Of a stretch of DNA of 58,705 nt, positions 55,320-58,705 are shown piece by piece (the stretch's first letter is position 1; the number at the start of each line of letters is the position of its first letter). Below the pieces are notes generated by a model. The model ran no database searches and was not told the origin of the DNA. It worked only from the letters and a program-made list of their open reading frames with translations. A program made the position numbers and the translations under genes. Location of the stretch: positions 1 to 58,705 of the forward strand of contig JAAHGL010000009.1 of assembly GCA_010692635.1 (NCBI GenBank), written 5' to 3'. Origin of the DNA: Symploca sp. SIO2C1. GTDB taxonomy: Bacteria; Cyanobacteriota; Cyanobacteriia; Cyanobacteriales; Coleofasciculaceae.

Positions 55320-55628
55320 ATGCGCTTATTTTTGATCGGACTAAAAAGTCTAACCCTGATAGGTGCTATCGTCACTTTTTTGGGCACATTTTTAATAATT
55401 CCTGCTACGATCAATTATTGGATCAACCCTCCTAGCGAGCTAGTTTCTCTGACCCCAATCATTCTGCGCATTTATTTGTTTGGATTAACTGCCTTCGCTA
55501 GCGTTGAAGCAGGCTTATTTGGTTGGTTAGCCTCCCTTGAAGTTCCGCTGCGTCGAGCCAGAATAACTTTTTCACTCATTTGTGTTGCGATCGCACTTTG
55601 TTCTTTAATCCTAACGGCTTACCTTTGA
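55320..55628 (+). CDS. Small membrane protein of unknown function
   Basis: A 102-residue protein with three hydrophobic helices (about 3-26, 43-64, 79-101) and short polar loops (INPPSELVSLTP, LEVPLRRARIT). I recognise no family. It is divergent from acs with an 86-base gap; the gap contains a piece of a dispersed repeat (55288-55312). A GTG at 55317 would add one residue. Because of the repeat-rich surroundings it could be a relic, but the coding sequence is undamaged. Confidence 0.55.
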   Translation: MRLFLIGLKSLTLIGAIVTFLGTFLIIPATINYWINPPSELVSLTPIILRIYLFGLTAFASVEAGLFGWLASLEVPLRRARITFSLICVAIALCSLILTAYL

Positions 55629-55678
55629 TACTTAATCGGAACTATTGAGGAGCTAGATGGGAGCAGGTCAGTTTTGTA

Positions 55679-55692
55679 CGAACAAAAGTACT
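55679..55692 (-). promoter_or_regulatory. Weak LexA-like site upstream of gnd
   Basis: On the minus strand AGTACTTTTGTTCG fits RGTACNNNDGTWCB. It lies 170 bases before the gnd start. About one match is expected by chance in the window, so confidence is low. Confidence 0.2.
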
Positions 55693-55861
55693 ATAACAAT
55701 CCCATGCCTCAAAACTTGTCAAAACCTCACAACACCTTCTCCAAATATAGAGAAATCATAATGGGACAGTTTGGCATCGGAGATCGTACCCAATCTCTTG
55801 TTATTTGAGTAAAGTGAAGATGCAACCAACTGCACTACAAACAGAATTTGCAAGGAGTTTT

Positions 55862-57286
55862 ATGACACAACCAAGCTTCGGCGTAATTGGTTTGGCTGTT
55901 ATGGGCGAAAATTTAGCACTCAATGTGGAAAGTCGCGGTTTTCCCGTAGCAGTTTACAATCGTACTGCAGCAAAAACCGAAGAATTTATGAGCAAGCGTG
56001 CTCAGGGTAAGCAGGTGACAGCTGCCTATTCCTTGGAAGAATTTGTCAAAACCTTGGCACGTCCTCGCAAAATCCTGGTAATGGTGAAAGCAGGTAAACC
56101 AGTTGATACAGTAATCGAGCAACTCAAACCCTTGTTAGAGCCAGACGATATGATCATCGATGGTGGCAACTCTCTCTACAACGATACAGAACGGCGCACC
56201 AAAGATTTAGAAGCTACTGGACTGGGATTTGTCGGCATGGGAGTCAGTGGTGGAGAAGAAGGAGCTCTCAATGGTCCTAGTCTCATGCCGGGAGGCACTG
56301 ACAGTGCTTATAAGGAATTAGAGCCAATTTTGGTCAAGATTGCCGCTCAGGTGGATGATGGTCCTTGTGTTACCTATATTGGACCTGGTGGTGCTGGCCA
56401 CTATGTCAAGATGGTACACAACGGCATTGAATATGGCGATATGCAGCTAATTGCTGAAGCCTATGACATACTAAAGAATGCTTTGGGACTTAACCACAAA
56501 CAGCTTCATGAAGTGTTTGCTGAATGGAACACTACTGATGAGCTAAATTCCTTTCTGATTGAAATAACTGCTGATATCTTCAAGTATGTTGATCAAGATA
56601 CCAATTTGCCTCTAGTAGACTTGATTCTCGATTCTGCGGGACAGAAGGGCACCGGACGTTGGACAGTGGTTAGTTCCCTGGAGCTGGGGGTTCCTATTCC
56701 TACCATGTATGCAGCGGTGAATGCCCGTGTTATCTCGTCTTATAAAGACGAGCGGATAGCAGCAGCTAAAGAGCTAACTGGTCCTGCGGGTAAATATAAT
56801 GGAGATGCTAAAGCATTTATCAACAAAGTGCGGGACGCTCTCTATTGCTCCAAAATGTGTTCCTATGCTCAGGGAATGGCACTGTTGAGTAAGGCATCAG
56901 AAGAATTTAACTACAACCTGAACTTGGCAGAAACCGCTCGCATCTGGAAAGGTGGCTGCATTATTCGGGCTGGTTTCTTGGATAAGATTAAAAATGCCTT
57001 CAATGAAAATCCCAAGCTGCCTAACCTGTTGTTAGCTCCTGAGTTCAAGCAGACTATTTTGGATCGGCAGGATGCTTGGCGAGAGGTACTAGCAACATCC
57101 AATCAATTGGGAATTCCTGTTCCTGCTTTTAGTGCCTCTTTGGATTACTTCGACAGCTATCGACGGGAACGCCTACCCCAAAATCTCACTCAAGCGCAGC
57201 GTGACTACTTTGGTGCTCATACCTACGAACGGGTAGATAAACCCAAGGGTGAGTTTTTCCATACGGAGTGGACGGCAAACAGTTAA
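55862..57286 (+). CDS. gnd: 6-phosphogluconate dehydrogenase, decarboxylating
   Basis: A 474-residue enzyme of the oxidative pentose phosphate pathway, converting 6-phosphogluconate to ribulose-5-phosphate with NADP reduction. The NADP fold GVIGLAVMGENLALN with NRT after strand 2, the VSGGEEGALNGPSLMPGG motif, catalytic Lys and His in GHYVKMVHNGIEYGDMQ, and the C-terminal YFDSYR and GAHTYER segments are complete. The frame is open upstream to a TTG at 55805, but ATG 55862 has AAGGAG four bases before it and fits the family's N-terminus. It is monocistronic. Confidence 0.97.
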   Translation: MTQPSFGVIGLAVMGENLALNVESRGFPVAVYNRTAAKTEEFMSKRAQGKQVTAAYSLEEFVKTLARPRKILVMVKAGKPVDTVIEQLKPLLEPDDMIIDGGNSLYNDTERRTKDLEATGLGFVGMGVSGGEEGALNGPSLMPGGTDSAYKELEPILVKIAAQVDDGPCVTYIGPGGAGHYVKMVHNGIEYGDMQLIAEAYDILKNALGLNHKQLHEVFAEWNTTDELNSFLIEITADIFKYVDQDTNLPLVDLILDSAGQKGTGRWTVVSSLELGVPIPTMYAAVNARVISSYKDERIAAAKELTGPAGKYNGDAKAFINKVRDALYCSKMCSYAQGMALLSKASEEFNYNLNLAETARIWKGGCIIRAGFLDKIKNAFNENPKLPNLLLAPEFKQTILDRQDAWREVLATSNQLGIPVPAFSASLDYFDSYRRERLPQNLTQAQRDYFGAHTYERVDKPKGEFFHTEWTANS

Positions 57287-57383
57287 CCTGATCCCAAGAC
57301 TCAAGGGTACTGTTGGTAAATCAATTGGGGGGTATGATACCAAATCCGGGTTGACGACCCCCATTTTGAGCAAACCCCGAAAA

Positions 57384-57535
57384 GGGTGAACCAAATTGAC
57401 AGTGGCTTTCAAGAAATAAGGCAGAAGGCAGACGGCAGAAGGCAGACGGCAGAAGGGAAGAGGATTTGACAAAAGCTTCTTCACTCATTACTCATTACTC
57501 AAAAAAGCTCTCCCACACCTTTTTTCGTTCACCCC
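57384..57535 (+). mobile_element. GGGGTGA-type miniature element, second copy
   Basis: GGGTGAACCAAATTGACAGT and TGGCTTTCAAGAAA at the left and CTCATTACTCAAAAAAGCTC … CGTTCACCCC at the right match 53069-53259. The interior minisatellite here is GCAGAAG/GCAGACG heptamers. Flanks (GAAAA on both sides at slightly different distances) do not give a clean duplication. It lies in the 333-base gap 57287-57619, which has no gene. Confidence 0.7.
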
Positions 57536-57546
57536 CCCTGAAAATC

Positions 57547-57578
57547 CTGTAGAGACGTTACATGAAACGTTTCTACAG
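57547..57578 (+). repeat. CTGTAGAGACGTT palindrome
   Basis: CTGTAGAGACGTT and AACGTTTCTACAG arms with a short loop and one mismatch. This is a hairpin type common in Nostoc-like genomes. It is downstream of the minus-strand DUF928 gene and might terminate it. Confidence 0.75.
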
Positions 57579-57619
57579 GTTCGGACATAACGAAGGTATT
57601 TTATTATTGACGCTAATTC

Positions 57620-58360
57620 CTAATTTTGGCAGCAATCAATAATTGGAGCTTGAGCAATCCCTCCTAATCCAACTGAGTTTAAAAGTTTTACCCACTCATG
57701 GGGATGAGAATCTCGCTGGTGAACATGGATATTCAAAGTCTCATTCCAAATACCAGCATCCGCATAAAGTTTTGCTTGCTTCAGTGGTTGTTTGGTTGCC
57801 TGGAGTTTAGCCTTCATATCTGAACTTAGGGAAATGCGTTCCAGCCATCCCTCAATCACTTCATCTTTGTCTGAGTTTCCAGGCTCACACATTATATAGA
57901 GATCCCAGTGATAATCAGTATTTGTTTTCAGCTCTACAGTTATTGGGAGACTTAGTTTAACTAGGGCAGACTCGTTTGGTAGTTTAAAAGTTGTTTGGTA
58001 AACAACTTTTTCTGCCTGCTTATCAATTACTCGAAACTCGGCTTCTTTATCTTTAGTCTCAGGAACATATACATAGACTGTGGGATTAGGAGCAACCGTT
58101 GTTCCCACATTATTTTCTGGCATCAAGGCTGTCATCGACGTACTATCTACAGACTCGCTAGGACACCCCCCCCGTGAGCCTGCCCCCCTAGTTCTTTCAG
58201 GAGCTCCTCGATCCCGAGTTTCTGGAAATTCGACACTAACTAGCAACGGGGGGAAAGACTGGGCTTTCAGCTGAGATGACCAACTAGAAAATAGGAAAAT
58301 AGCTGGAGATAAACTAACACTCAATATTTTTATTAGATTAAGAGACTTTTGTCTAAACAT
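57620..58360 (-). CDS. DUF928 family secreted protein
   Basis: A 246-residue exported protein: signal peptide (about 1-34, ending LKAQS), the family's Arg/Gly-rich opening RGAPERTRGAGSRGGCP (50-66), then a beta-rich domain with TVYVYVPETKDKEAEFRVID and VYQTTFKLP, followed by a helical C-terminal half. DUF928 is mainly cyanobacterial, often near CHASE2-kinase or CHAT/TPR genes; no function is established. A Cys pair at the end (IIDCCQN) is unusual for the family as I know it. The ATG at 58360 starts a good signal sequence. Confidence 0.85.
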   Translation of the reverse strand: MFRQKSLNLIKILSVSLSPAIFLFSSWSSQLKAQSFPPLLVSVEFPETRDRGAPERTRGAGSRGGCPSESVDSTSMTALMPENNVGTTVAPNPTVYVYVPETKDKEAEFRVIDKQAEKVVYQTTFKLPNESALVKLSLPITVELKTNTDYHWDLYIMCEPGNSDKDEVIEGWLERISLSSDMKAKLQATKQPLKQAKLYADAGIWNETLNIHVHQRDSHPHEWVKLLNSVGLGGIAQAPIIDCCQN

Positions 58361-58581
58361 GGCAGATTATTCCTCCTGTAAGATTTCAATTCTGAGTTTC
58401 TGATCAGGGGTAGAACTACTTTGAGTGTGTCTTTATATGAGTTCTTAGTTGTTTTTTATTGTCAGAAATATTCAAGATATATTTTTGACATTACTCACAA
58501 GAATACTATAAAAAACTTGACGAATTAATCAAGTATTTGTACATAAAACTGCTATTGCATTTTCTTAACAATCATAGTATC
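58361..58581 (+). other. AT-rich gap, no gene seen
   Basis: Upstream region of the DUF928 gene. No SD-led start or repeat is visible. It is open in one frame from about 58489 into the STAS fragment, but without recognisable protein similarity. Confidence 0.5.
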
Positions 58582-58705
58582 GATACTGCTGTTGCTAATT
58601 ACTTGATCAAAATTACCAAGGCGACTCGACTCATGGGCTGTGAATCAACCATTTCAGGACTTTCTCCAGCGATCGCCCAAACGATTGTACAATTGGGGAT
58701 TGATG
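58582..58705 (+). pseudogene. STAS-domain fragment running off the window end
   Basis: The frame reads DTAVANYLIKITKATRLMGC then STISGLSPAIAQTIVQLGID. This is the second half of an anti-sigma-factor antagonist/RsbR-type STAS domain, where VDT.VA..L is the phospho-Ser/Thr strand and GISP..AQT the following helix. Sequence before 58582 does not resemble the first half of STAS and there is no start codon with an SD, so the gene appears 5'-truncated or frameshifted. The 3' part lies outside the window. Confidence 0.5.

Noticed and set aside
57995-58274. Plus-strand frames opposite the DUF928 gene
   Set aside because: They are antisense to a gene with a signal peptide and family motifs.

Overview
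The window is chromosomal DNA from a cyanobacterium, most likely a filamentous, repeat-rich species. The evidence is petN (19952-20041), a CyanoP/PsbP lipoprotein, the carotenoid desaturase CrtD, COP23, DUF928 and DUF4058 families, an NtcA box in front of glnB, very frequent GCGATCGC (HIP1) octamers, and abundant heptanucleotide tandem repeats (STRRs) of the kind known from Calothrix and Nostoc. The genus cannot be fixed from the sequence. I see no tRNA, rRNA, CRISPR array or intact transposase.

Layout. 0-7.2 kb: a broken DUF4058 gene, a secreted TPR protein, a CheY-like receiver divergent from a ParC/GyrA-type topoisomerase subunit, a YqiA-like esterase and a nuclease-like orphan. 7.4-18.5 kb: an orphan sugar-ABC permease, then five co-directional signalling genes: two paralogous hybrid histidine kinases, a receiver-kinase, a GAF kinase and a receiver-adenylate cyclase. 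18.7-24.6 kb: housekeeping genes (SDR, petN plus a tiny membrane protein, fructosamine kinase, M16 peptidase, MscS channel). 24.7-26.9 kb: a Septu-type defence pair, ptuA and ptuB, with ptuB split by a 112-bp miniature element flanked by a 10-bp target duplication. 27-36.3 kb: crtD, a membrane Ser/Thr kinase plus a membrane-anchored ligand-binding protein, a caspase-fold protein lacking both catalytic residues, rdgB, glnB and a SpoIID-like protein. 36.5-46.2 kb: an internally deleted insertion sequence, a CAP protein, an amidinotransferase-family enzyme, psbP, a 5'-truncated CHAT protease, and a COP23/trypsin/trypsin-TPR cassette. 46.4-58.7 kb: an orphan phosphorothioation-associated protein, a sulfotransferase-like protein, a secreted helical-repeat protein, a CAP-RTX exoprotein, acs, gnd, a DUF928 protein and a truncated STAS domain.

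The most distinctive theme is small repetitive DNA. At least four miniature-element families can be delimited by comparing copies inside the window: 111 bp with CTAG ends, 103/112 bp with CAATACTG ends and 10-bp duplications, about 150-190 bp with GGGGTGA ends, and a GGCTTGCTGAA hairpin family. A composite repeat (purine-rich GGAGATGG, then CCCAATT heptamers, then AAACAAC) lies between genes and also inside genes, in the same receiver-domain loop of two paralogous kinases. The repeat types found inside genes are stop-free, whereas types that contain stops form gene ends or stay between genes. Several gene remnants (DUF4058, an AAA-type C-terminus, an M16-like C-terminus, an RTX C-terminus, STAS) show active decay and rearrangement around these repeats.
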